Assembly (NCBI GenBank): GCA_037957365.1
Contig: JARHVA010001473.1
Coordinates: forward strand, 2,061,501 to 2,125,500
Length of the DNA stretch: 64,000 nucleotides
Source of the DNA: Torreya grandis
Lineage: Eukaryota; Streptophyta; Pinopsida; Cupressales; Taxaceae
Direction of reading: 5' to 3'
Below the pieces are notes generated by a model that saw nothing but the letters and a program-made list of their open reading frames with translations, ran no database searches and was not told the DNA's origin. The position numbers and the translations under genes are program-made. Shown here one piece after another: positions 38,918-49,568 of this stretch. Every line of letters begins with the position of its first letter. Within the stretch, counting starts at the first letter, position 1.

Positions 38918-39912
38918 GGACCCTGATTATGGTAAACATGATAAACCTAGTCAAGGATGATGATAAATTAACATAGAAGGTAATTATGAATTGGAACAAC
39001 CTACTAGTAGGGAGATGCTCATCTGAACTAATAAAGGTTGAAATTCTTTCATGGTTAATTACTCTGTTTGGGATATGATTAAATCAAGATGCCAATGTCG
39101 AAGAGATGTTGATGCCACCATTGCTGAATAGACTTCTTGAAGTTAAGGTTTGTTGTAGCACATGTCAAAAGGCATCATGGTATAACATCATGAGTAATTT
39201 TATGAAATATACATAAGGACCAAATCCCATAATTCAATACTCAATAAAAGAACAATGCACCAATGATAAAAACCATGATGATAATGTAAGCATATGAATA
39301 TGGATAGATTCAAGTATAAGTGTGGGCAAGGAATCACCCAATTAATACTCATAAAATAAATCAAGGAAATAATGTTGAAAGAAAAAAAATAAGCACACAA
39401 AAACAACAATAAAGAAACAAAAAAAAAACACTCAATAAAAACCATACAAACATTGCCCCTAAAAAATAGGTGACAACTTAAAAAACAAAAAAAATAGGGA
39501 AATAAAAGAATAGGAAGGGGGTGGTTGAGCTGTCTCCATATGCACTAGGAAAGTGGATGCTTCCTACATAGTTTCATGGATGTAATATCCAACAAAAATG
39601 TTAGGCTAAATATAGTTCTCTCAGGGAATGGGAAGAAAAATGATAACTAGTGAAAACAAATAGAATGGATGTGATAGAAGAGTAGGAATAGTCTTGAAAA
39701 ATGGAAAGTACATAAAAGAAAAGGCCAAAGAGGATGGGGAAACTAAGTGACAAGTGGTTTACTTAAAACTTAGTAAGGGTTCCTAAAATCCTTAAGGCAA
39801 AGACGTGGTCCATGTTTTTATTAGTTCTTTTCTAGTAGTTTAACAAATGTTTTTGGAATTATTTTGGAGTATCTCAACTCAATCAAGAATGATAAGACAC
39901 TAAATGTTTTAA
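38918..39912 (-). other. 3' noncoding part of B between stem-loops and tandem array
   Basis: A-rich noncoding DNA. The 81-codon minus frame at 39200-39445 is a phenylalanine/leucine-rich artefact of A-runs. Confidence 0.5.
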
Positions 39913-40122
39913 GCTCATAAAATAGTGAGAGAATTCAAAGTTAGGTTGCTCATAAAATGGTAAGAGTGTTTAGACTTAATTTGCTCATAAAATGGTGAGA
40001 GTGTTCAAATGTAGGTTACTCACAAAATGATGAAAGCATTCAAACTTAGGTTGCTCACAAAATGGTGAGAGTATTCAAACTTAAGTTGCTCAAAAAATAA
40101 TGAAAGAATCATGAAAAGGGTG
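39913..40122 (-). repeat. 35-bp tandem repeat, six copies
   Basis: Units start at 39913, 39948, 39983, 40018, 40053 and 40088, an exact 35-bp period. Consensus begins GCTCATAAAATGGTGAGAG on the plus strand. Copies differ by point changes only, so no indel has occurred since the array formed. Confidence 0.95.
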
Positions 40123-40325
40123 GCTGAGATAACCTCAACAAGTATCAAGTACTACTTACATAGTCCTAGAGTAGGACCTCAAGTCACTATAGTTCCACCT
40201 TACAATGGAGGAATTCAACTAGTGTAGCAATCAATTCAAACAAATAAGCATAGTTGGTAAAAAGGCACAACATGGCATATGAAATGGCAAGTTGGTATGT
40301 CAAGGCTTAATAAATAAATGTTTCC

Positions 40326-40410
40326 CCTAGTTTTCCCATAGGAAGTTATAACTAGGACACAATGTCATAGATCAATGGTACTAATTTATCTAAAGGTGGT
40401 TATAATTAGT
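40326..40410 (-). repeat. Stem-loops 5 and 6 of B 3' noncoding region
   Basis: Same 31-nt geometry as at 38647-38917 but with different arms that still pair perfectly. Copy 5: CCTAGTT (40326-40332) with AACTAGG (40350-40356). Copy 6: ACTAATT (40380-40386) with AATTAGT (40404-40410). The middles are TTCCCATAGGAAGTTAT and TATCTAAAGGTGGTTAT. The change of both arms together while the middle stays alike is what selection for an RNA hairpin would produce. Confidence 0.88.
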
Positions 40411-40739
40411 AGCAAGACCAGTGATAAGAAAGGAATAAAAAATAAAGGATGCAACTATTGAAACTTATATCACACTACTCCAAAAGATGATATCTATCTA
40501 AAGTACTTGAACTAACTGATGAAACTGATCAGATTCCTTGATGTTGAAAATACATAATGAATAATAAAAACCAATGTCAAATGGGCTAGGATTTAGAACA
40601 CATTAGGTCAGAAATGTAAAGTGCATACATCTAAGAGGATGGATAAGAATGATATTTGTACAAAGAAGAATAGTGATAAAAAGGCATAACTAAAATAGTC
40701 GTTACAAATAATACACCTTATCACTCAATAATAATACCA

Positions 40740-42050
40740 CTTAAGGTGAATAATATTCATTATCTTAGGAAGTTCATTTCCATCTAGTGTGGCAAGCCTT
40801 TATGCCCCTGATCCATAATCTGTAGTAATGATGAAAGTCCCTATCTAGTTTGGTTTGAATTTTCCTTTATGATATTTCTCAATCATGGTATTCTTTTAGT
40901 TTTATTTAAGAACAAGATCACCAAGTTCAAAGTTTCTATTTTTGACACATTAATTATAATGGCCTTTGAGTCAATTATGATATTCCTAAAGATTATTGAG
41001 CATAGCCATGCATTTCTTATCAAGTAGTTTTAGCTCTTGTAGGCAAGCTACTCGATAGTCATGATCATCCATGACATACTTGAAAGAGATGCATAGTGAA
41101 GGCAATTAGACCTTAATGGGAAGGATTGCTTTAGTACCATAAACAAGTGAGTATGGAGTGGATCCTATGGGGGTACGATGATTGGTATGGTATGCCCAAA
41201 GGTTAGGGAATATCCATAGGTGCCAATCACAACTGGCATCATTGATAATATTTTTAAGAATATTGACAATGGTTTTATTTGATGCTTCATCCTAGCCATT
41301 ATCTTGAGGGTAATATGCTATATAAAAATGTTGTGTGATGTTATATTCGGTACATAGTTGGTCTATATCATTGTTCTTAAATGATCCTCCATTATTAGAT
41401 ATAATGTCAGAGGGGATACCATAGTGGTAAATGAGATGGTTGAAGATGAATTTGGAAATTTTCTTTCCAGTCATGTAAGTGAGGGGTATAGCTTCAACCC
41501 ACTTCATGAAATACTCAATGGTACTAAGGATATATTTATGTCCATTAGATGAAGTGGGGTTGATATTCCCAATGAGGTTAAGCCCCCATGTAGTAAATGG
41601 CCATGGTGCATTAATTTTAGGCTTGGGCTAGGGCATGAATTAGATTAGCATGCCATTAACATTTGTCACACTTCTTTACATATGTAGCTGCATTTATGTC
41701 CATCATGGGCTAATAATAACTAGTATGTAAGATATTTTTGGATAGGACTACCCTGATAGAATGAGCTCCACATACTCCTTTGTTAATTTGTCTTAATGTT
41801 AGTGTAGACTTTGTTGAATTTAAATAATGAAGTAGAGTTCCATCAAAACTATGATGGTAAAGGGTAGATCTAAGTAGAGTATAACGAGTGGAATGATGAA
41901 TAAAGGATTTTTTTTGAGATAGGTTAGGTGGTATAACTTGGTTATGAAGGTAGTTGTAAAGGTTTGAGTACAAGATAGAAATAGGAAGAACAATATCACA
42001 AATCATTGCAATGGTTGAAAGTTCATGAGCTGGTGCTAACAAATTCTCAA
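40740..42050 (-). pseudogene. int: Decayed integrase of element B
   Basis: Integrase, which would insert the cDNA. In sense order: an HHCC zinc-binding block (GAHSIRVVLSKNILHTSYYWP, then YVKKCDKC, about 41780-41660). The catalytic core follows, with EYFMKWVEAIPL (41515-41480; family D replaced by E), SDIISNNGGSF (about 41420-41385; family D replaced by N) and DEASNKTI after a stop, keeping the third acidic residue. Then come HRTPIGSTPYSLVYGTKAILP (about 41190-41120) and a C-terminal LATLDGNELPKIMN-IHLK end near 40740. Two of the three DDE acidic residues are lost and several stops are present, so it is inactive. Domain order and motifs make the identity firm. Confidence 0.93.
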
Positions 42051-42477
42051 TGAAGAACTAATACTCTCTATCTTTATCTATTTGTCAAATTAGAGAGCCA
42101 ATAGTAGCCATGTTATCTGTAGTTATATGACTAGCCCATGGTATGTGGTCAAACTATATATTGGCAATTTGTTGCTTAAGAGTGTTGACCATGAGTTTAT
42201 ATAGAACCAACTTGTCATCTTTAGTCTAAAAATCATTTGTGACCTGATTGATGATTAACTGAGAATCACCATAAACTTTGAGATGATATATGTTCCAATG
42301 CACTACCAATTGAAGTATTGCAATAAGTGATTCATACTCAGCCATGTTATTTTTATAAGGAAATTTGCTTCTGAATGATTTAAGAATTAGATCCCCCTAT
42401 GGTGTAATAAATAAGAGGCCTACCCTTGATCTATGTGTAGTAAATGAATAATCAAAATATAGTTTCTAGTACTAATC
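42051..42477 (-). pseudogene. Second (archaeal-type) RNase H of element B
   Basis: Extra RNase H domain found in Tat-lineage elements between RNase H and integrase. Sense reading: LYFDYSFTTHRSRVGLLFITP (about 42465-42405), matching 'xYFDGSxxxxGxGxGxVLxSPxG' with the first catalytic D kept. A stop follows, then NMAEYESLIAILQLVVHWNIYHLKVYGDSQLIINQV (about 42350-42245), matching 'NxAEYEALIxGLxxAxxxGxxxLxVxGDSQLVxxQV' with E and D kept. The remainder to about 42050 is broken by TAG/TAA stops. This domain separates Tat from other chromodomain-lacking gypsy lineages. Confidence 0.9.
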
Positions 42478-43040
42478 CTAAATAGGTGTGTCAATGATGG
42501 TCATAATGTATTCATCAGGGAAATGAAATGTGAGTGGCTTTATGTTTGCAAGAGGTGCTTCAACAAGTTGATCTGTGAGAACTTGTCCCTGGATTGCTTT
42601 TTGATTGACATAATCTATGTCAAACTCACTAAGAATAATGATCCATTTAGACATTCTACCGTGTAAATCTATTTTAGATAGTAGATACTTAAGTGGATCT
42701 AGTTTTGAAATGACCATGGTCTTATTATTCAACATGTAATGGCATAGTTTCTGAGCTGTGAAGACTGTGGCTAGATAAGCTTTTTCAATAGGTGCATAGT
42801 TATGTTCATATGCAACTAAGGTATAACTTAGGTAGCATACGACATGCTCTTTTCTATTTTCATTGTGTTGAGTCAAGAGTTCCCCCAAAGTATTTTTTTT
42901 AGCTGATAGGTATAACAAGAATGGCTTTCCCAACATAGGAGGTAATAAAATAGGTGGATTAGCTAAATAGTCCTTGAGTTGTTGAAAAGCTATTTGGTAG
43001 TGATCATCTTAGTGAAATACAAGTCCCTTATTTATAAGAT
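42478..43040 (-). pseudogene. rnh: Decayed RNase H of element B
   Basis: RNase H that would remove the RNA strand. A 152-codon open frame (42936-42478) gives PFLLYLSAKKNTLGELLTQ, matching 'xxLYLxxSxxAVSAVLVQ'. The sequence VVCYLSYTLVAYEHNYAPIEKAYLATVF then matches 'PVYYVSxxLxxAExRYxxxEKxALALV' with the key E kept. RMSKWIIILSEFDIDYVNQKAIQGQVLTDQLVEAP follows, matching 'RxxKWxLxLxEFDIxYxPRxAIKGQALADFLAE'. That last part normally ends the domain and leads to the second RNase H, as here. Long open length shows slower visible decay than the rest. Confidence 0.93.
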
Positions 43041-44060
43041 CTATAAATGGATGAAACTTATCTGCTAACTGAGAGATGAAGCATTAGATTGATTAGATCT
43101 TACCCTATAAACTACTAAGTTGATTCAAATTAGTTGGTGAAAATATCTCGATTATAACATGGACTTTAGCTAGATCAAATTCAATACCTCTATGAGACAT
43201 GATGAAGCCAAGTAATTTTCCTGAGGTTACACCAAACACACATTTATTTAGGTTGAGTCTAACTTTATACTCTCACAATCTTTCAAATATCTTACATAAC
43301 ACTATTAGATGGTTGGCCCTGGTTTTAGATTTTCCTAATATGTCATCAACATAGTCTTCAACAATATCATGCATCATATCATGAAATATGATAGTCATGG
43401 ACCTTTGATATGTAGCTCTAGCATTTTTAAGACCAAATGGCATTACCTGATAACAAAATGTTCCCCATGGAGTGGTGAACATTGTTTTATATTGGTCTTC
43501 TGGTGCTATTATGATCTGGTTGTATCTTGAAAATCCATCCATGAGTGAAAGCATTTCATAACCTACCATGGAGTCTATGATCATGTCAATATTAGGAAAT
43601 GGAAAGTCATCCTTAGGTCAAGCTTTGTTGATGTCTCAAAAATTAGTATAGATTCTAATTCCTTTAGGGTTTTTGCTAATAGGTAAAACATTAGATATCC
43701 ATTTTGAGTAGTCAATTGATTAGATACATCCTTCTTCTAAGAGTTTTTACAAGTCTTTCTTTACCAAGACAACAATGTGAGGATGCATCTTATGTAGCTT
43801 TTGTTTTACTGAGTTAGCATTAGGATTGACCACAAGGTGGTGCAGAACCAAGGTGGGGTCTAAACCTAACATGTTAGAATAATCCCATGCAAATATATCT
43901 ACAAATTATCTCAATAGAGATATAAATACTTCAAGTTCCTCCTCAATGAGGGATCCACCTAATTTTATCCATTCTGGGTCTAATGGAGTCTCGATGTTTA
44001 CCTCTATTGTATATTCAACTAGAAGGGTCAAACCATCTTCTAGGATAGTAGGCAAAGACT
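43041..44060 (-). pseudogene. rt: Decayed reverse transcriptase of element B
   Basis: RNA-dependent DNA polymerase. Sense order: FVDIFAWDYSNMLGLDP (about 43920-43870), GCI-stop-SIDYSKWISNVLPI and PKGIRIYTNF-DINKA (about 43750-43620), then a 103-codon open frame (43584-43273). That frame has LSLMDGFSRYNQI, TPWGTFCYQVMPFGLKNARATYQR and the active-site box YVDD at 43353-43342. The thumb and connection run on to about 43040. Stops are mostly TAG/TAA at former W or Q positions. The YVDD box is intact but the enzyme is not. Confidence 0.96.
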
Positions 44061-45239
44061 TGAACTATTGGACTATATCAGGGTCTTCTGGTAGAACTTA
44101 CTCTTCAACTTTTACTAGACATGATGAATCTAAGTCCCCTAATGGGATATCTAGCCATGTGATAAAAATAGTTAGAAACTCTTGAATAATTTGATCAAAT
44201 ACATTTTGTTATGTAAAACTAAACTCAGATCCGTAGGCAAGTTCATCATTGGTGGTCTCCTGATATAAATTTAAATAAGAATGAACACCACCATCTAATG
44301 TCACCTAAAATAGGTTTTCACCACTAGACTGGCCTTTATCTTTACTTTTTCCCTAGTTAGAAAGCACCTCAAAGAGGTTTTAAATTTTGGACCTCAATGT
44401 TTTATTTATTTATTTTTGGCTAAGGGTGTTCACTTACTCTCTAAAATAGGATTTAGGATTTAATGTAATTGAGAATCCTGACTTGTGATCTCCCAATGGA
44501 ATGTTGTCCCTAAGGCCTAAAAAGTGACATAATGCCTTACCATTTTAAAACTCATCAATCATCAAATTAGATTCTTGTTGGTCCCAATATATCAGTTGGA
44601 GATAGTATAATGATAATGGGTTATGATGAATGATCAGGGTAAGGGTAAAAATGGCATTGTTATCAAATAGGTTAGTCTCAGCTAGGTCATCAAAGGTGAG
44701 GCTATGATTGGAGTCTGCTTCACTATCGACATCATCATCACTAGCTACTAGTGATGAAATTCAAATAAGATATGTGGGGTCACCCCTAGGTAGTTTAAAT
44801 AAATGTTCATAGGGTCTTTTATACCTTAGTCATGGAAATTGGCTTGATGGTTCCTTGTTGATTTGGTTTGAGGCCTCTTTCTTCATAATATTGATGTTGC
44901 ATGATCCTATTGGGAATAGGATACTTTGTAATTTTATAAAAATCAGCTTGGTTATCATTATACAACCATGATTCATCCCCTTCAAGAGGATCTATTTTTA
45001 GGCTAAATGCTGGTACAAATATGACAAGTCCCTTATCTTTGTTCTTTTATTTCCAATGCATGTGTGGGGTGACTTTAGGCTGCCCAAAGGTCTTCAAATT
45101 TGAGGAAAATTGGCAAAATAGAAGGTTTCTAGGTCACATACTTTCCTGGTCCATTATTTGAAATGGTGAAATGATTAGAAGATTTAGGAGGTGACATGTG
45201 GGAAAAGGAATCCAAGGTATTAGGATCTATGCAATTATC
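44061..45239 (-). pseudogene. Protease-RT linker of element B polyprotein
   Basis: Readable polyprotein fragments with many stops, without a named domain. The last part, EVNIETPLDPEWIKLGGSLIEEELEVF (about 44000-43925), is the usual lead-in to gypsy RT. No splice signals were clear, though Ogre-type relatives carry an intron near this place. Confidence 0.6.
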
Positions 45240-45960
45240 CTATGGTAGATCAATACGTATGGCCTTTCCTTTATCTTGCTTGGAACTCAGATTCATGATG
45301 TATTGGTAATTATAGCTTTGAAACTTGGCCTCAAAATGTTTGCAATTTTCATATGGGTGTAAATCTCCTAGAATATTCACTTCCATCCCTGAGTGGGAGA
45401 ACTTGATACATTGGTGTAGTGTTGATGAGACTACATGAATCTCATGTAACCAAGGCCTACCTAGAAGCATATTATATGACAACTCAAGATTAAGCACATG
45501 GTAAAGTGTATCATGGGTCAAAGGCCCAATGATAACTGGTAAGCTAATGGTGCCTTGTGATTCTCTTTCTTGATTATCATAGGCTTTGATAGTTATCATT
45601 TATGGCTGGAGACCTACCAGTGTGTATCCAAGAAGCTTGATGAGCTTTAAAGACATTATGATGAGGCTTGATCCATTGTCTATAAGGACACATTTCACTT
45701 TATGCCACTTTATATAAGCATCTATGTATAATGGATTATTATAGAGTGGGCCAAGGGAAGACATATCAGTTTGGTTGAATGTGACTTGTTGGGCTAGAGC
45801 TAGGTATCCAACCAAAGCTTGAAATTTATCAGGGGATATGTCACTAAAAATAGTGGATTGGGTCAAGAACTCATTTAAGATGTTCTTGTGGATTGTTGAC
45901 ATTCACAACAAATCTAAAATAAAAATTTGTGCTAGTGTCTTCTATAATTGTTCCACAATA
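45240..45960 (-). pseudogene. pro: Decayed aspartic protease of element B
   Basis: Two adjoining open frames, 45902-45600 and 45599-45240, separated by a single stop. The first ends with VKCVLIDNGSSLIIMSLKLIKLLGY, which carries the catalytic DNGS-type box at about 45680. The second has SQGTISLPVIIGPL and YNMLLGRPWLHEIHVVSSTLHQCIKF, the conserved C-terminal half of plant gypsy protease. The catalytic D is intact. Gag lies upstream and RT downstream, as expected. Confidence 0.93.
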
Positions 45961-46299
45961 TCAAACTTCTTGTCTTGGTCAATATTGAATGGTTTATTCT
46001 GAGGCTGAATGGTTGGTTGGATAATACGCAAAGTGGTAGATGGTTATGGGCCTGGGATAGTAATATTTGACCTTTGAGTTATGATTTCACAATAGACATT
46101 AGATACTAGACCATAATTGCTAACAAATGTTGGGAATGGTGTGGGACCAAATAAGATAAGTCTCGGTTGTCAATGCACTTGTATGTGGTCATGTGGTAAG
46201 GGAAAGTTATCAGTGTAAGGTCTAAAAGTGGAAGTCCCAATTTTTTGGTTTGATTGTGTGCTATCCTAGGTCAAAGGAGGATTATCCATGTAATATGGT

Positions 46300-49200
46300 T
46301 GAGTGTTATTATTTAGCAATGGTCTAGATTGATTAATGCTCAGTCTAGGATTAATGGAGATGGTATTAACACTACCCCCTACAACCCTGTTATAGTCATG
46401 TGTGACTACATGGTAGGTTTGTTGGTTGTGACTTTTCTAACCTTGGGTTTGTCCATTATTTTTATGTTATGGGTTTTGTTGTTGATTTTTCTGATTCTAC
46501 TAGGTCTATTAGTTTAGCCTTTGATTTTGTTGTTACATTGGCTAGTGTTGTTGTTATTGCTAGTTATTCTGTTTCTACTAATTGTTATGTTGGGAAAGGG
46601 GTTTTGATAAATCCCAAGAGTTTGATTAGAAGTGGAAGCACCATTATCCAATGTTATCTCCCCATTCTCTAATATATTCTCAATTAAATCCTTGATTTTC
46701 ACACATCTTCATAGATTATGCCCATTGACTTGATAATATTCACAAAATTTATTTTCATGGTACCAATCAGAATAAGGAATGCCTTACAGATAATGCTTTG
46801 GTATAGGCTAACTAATAAGATTAGTAGTAGTAAGTTTGTGAAATACAGACTCAATAGACTCTCCTAGGTCACTAAAGACACAATGCATAGGCACAATTCT
46901 TCTTGGAAGAGGGGTTTTCAATGGTAAAGGTTAGTATATTCGTTGCACAGGTCTTAGTTGTTACTCTTGTAGTATTGGTGGGAGAGGTTGTTGGATAGGA
47001 ATAAGTTAAAAAGGTGGTTCAGATGATGTTTGCACTATTTGAACATGATGTGACTTAGTTATTCCATTACCCATAACATTCCTATTGTGGTTAAATTGCT
47101 TTGGCCTTTCTTGGTTATTGGCCTGTGTTAGTTGTGATGCTTACAATTGAATTGGATGTTGGTTTTGGACACTTCCTTGATTGGTACCTTTATTTTTATT
47201 AGTTTATGTAAGCTTGATGATCCCTTTATTAATAATATCTCACTCAATTAACAAGCCTTTGTTGATGATCTCCTTAAAAGTATGTGCACATTTTAGTTCT
47301 AGATGATAAGCTATCTCACTATGCAAATTTTTATTAAACATAGTGGCTAATTGTTTATCAGGTAAACTATGGGAAAATCAACTTGCAAGAGCTCTCCATC
47401 ACTATAGATAACTTACAAAACTCTCACTAGCTTTTTGCTTTGTTTGTGTTAAGTCAACTAATGAAATCTCATGTTTGAGATTATAGGAAAAGTGTTGCAC
47501 AAACTTATTAGAAAGATCATAAAAATATGTTATTGAATTCTTGGAAAAATTAAAAAACCACTCCAAGGCTTGTCTAGCTAGGCTCCTTGGAAATAATAAC
47601 ACAAGGTATATATCACTATGTGCCATTGGTTGACATGTGACAAAGAAATCGGTTAAATGGACCTTATGGTCACAATTTCCTTTATATTTTTCAAATTTTA
47701 GTGGTTCATATCCTAGAGGAAATGGTATTTAAAATTAATCCATGTTGAATGGATAAGAACACACATCATCCAACTTAAAATTTTTAGTCTATTTCCTAGC
47801 CTAAATGGTAGTAATTGCATCATTCATCTGTTGTAATTATTGGGATAGGAAACTAGAAGGAACATTGGTTTGAGGGAGAATATTGGTTTGGGTAGATGGT
47901 TGGGAAGTCACAAGTGGGAAACTTTGACTAGGGTATGATGGATATATCTATTTGGGTATATTGGTTTGGTTGGAAAATGGACTAGGAATATGCATACATG
48001 GATTAGGATTTACTTGAAATTGCACATTTGGTTATGCAGTATTTTAGTTTGGGTTGGATATGAAGGTTTGACTTGGAGGATTTTATGGTTGGGTTGGAGG
48101 GATATAACTATATTGTGTTTGATGTGGTTGAAAAGGGACATGCTACTAGCTAATCAAACCTTGCTGTTGAGTGGGAACTTATGGACCAAGACCCTATCTC
48201 TGAACTTGTGGCACATTTTGAATTGATTATTATTTAGTAGGTACTTTAGAAATATGGGAGCCTCCTTGTTACATGAATCCTTATTTGGAAGTGAAAGCAT
48301 GTTGAAGATTCAAAATTTATTTCTGACCAATATTTACACATTGTTGACTAGTCATCATTTGGTTTTAGATTGGTACACTGGTCTATGATTGAGGAGGTAT
48401 ATTTTCCACTACCTGATGAGGTGTAGCATTAGTATTCCCTTGTTGAGGTGGAAATATAGTCATCCTATATTATTTTGGTACATTATATTGTGCCTAATAT
48501 TATGGAGTACTACTTGTCACTTGTTGAGGAGGAGTAAGATTCTTCACATTCAATTGTTGAAGTGTGACATTGGTTGCTAGTTAACTACCTAATCTTGTTG
48601 GTTGTACACTTGATGAAGAAACTAATTGAGGTTGGGATGCATAAAATCCTAGTCCCTAATATGATGGTCCACTAATGGTATTAACTATAGGCACATGTTG
48701 TTTATTAGTTGTTTATGCATTAGTACCACTTTGATTTGGATTGGACGTTGCTTGCACATTGTCCACTATATTTTGCTCATTATTCTGCATAGAAGTAGAA
48801 GACACTTCTTCAATAATGGGTATATGTAGAAAGTTATCTATTGAAGTGTTTTACATGAATGGGTCTGAACTCTAATTGTCTTAATTAGTTAACTCTATCA
48901 AAACTCTTGTTGAAGGAACTACGTCAATAAGAGGTTTGCTCACCATGTTCATCTGATTGAAATTGTGTGCTAGATTCAGGTAGGTTTGATATGCTATCTA
49001 CACTTGATTAAATTGGTCTTCCATGATTTTTTTGTCTATATTAGGTATAATAGGGTTTAGATATATTTTTTGGACTAGAACCAAAAGATTTCTAGAAGAA
49101 GCTTGTTGGTCATAAATTATGTTGTGTGGAATTCTTATTAGGCTTGGTAAATTCTCATGAGGGAAGTCTATTGGAAAATTGGCCCCTACCTCTATCAATC

Positions 49201-49568
49201 TAACTAAAATCTCATCTTTTTTCTCCAATAAATGATGATAAAAAATAAAATGGATTATATGTGGAAGGTGCATTAATAGAGTATGGTTATGGAAGAACTG
49301 GTTCGTCAATTATGGGTATTGTAGCTAGGTATTGTGTAGTTTGTTCTTGGTATTATTTTGAATAAGGTGGTGTATTAACCAAATAGTTATCCAATAGATC
49401 TTATCTTTGTGCCCCTAATTGAGTATTATAAGAGGGACAAGGATCTATCTCATAAGCAATATTATCTACATAGGGGTCTTTCACCATTTCTTCTTACGTA
49501 ACCATATTACTAATCCTCAGATTATACATGAGTCCACTACGAGTGTAGGAATACATGTTGGGATCCAT
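46300..49568 (-). pseudogene. gag: Decayed gag of element B, with long Gln/Pro-rich N-terminal part
   Basis: Structural polyprotein. The proposed start is the ATG at 49568-49566 (MDPNMYSYTRSG), after which a readable frame continues. A 103-codon open stretch (49309-48998) holds EILVRLIEVGANFPIDFP. A Gln/Pro-rich region follows (about 48700-47830; words such as PPTQP, QFQVNPNP). The capsid core follows: GYEPLKFEKYKGNCDHKVHLTDF then IYLVLLFPRSLARQALEWFF and FVQHFSYNLKHEISLVDLTQTKQ (47626-47402). A zinc knuckle C-x2-Y-x4-H-x4-C at 46745-46700 has its H changed to Y. The N-terminal extension before the core is about 600 codons, longer than usual, as in some Tat/Ogre elements. Confidence 0.88.

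Noticed and set aside
39913..40122. CRISPR-like array
   Set aside because: Units are contiguous 35-bp tandem repeats without unique spacers, in a plant retrotransposon.
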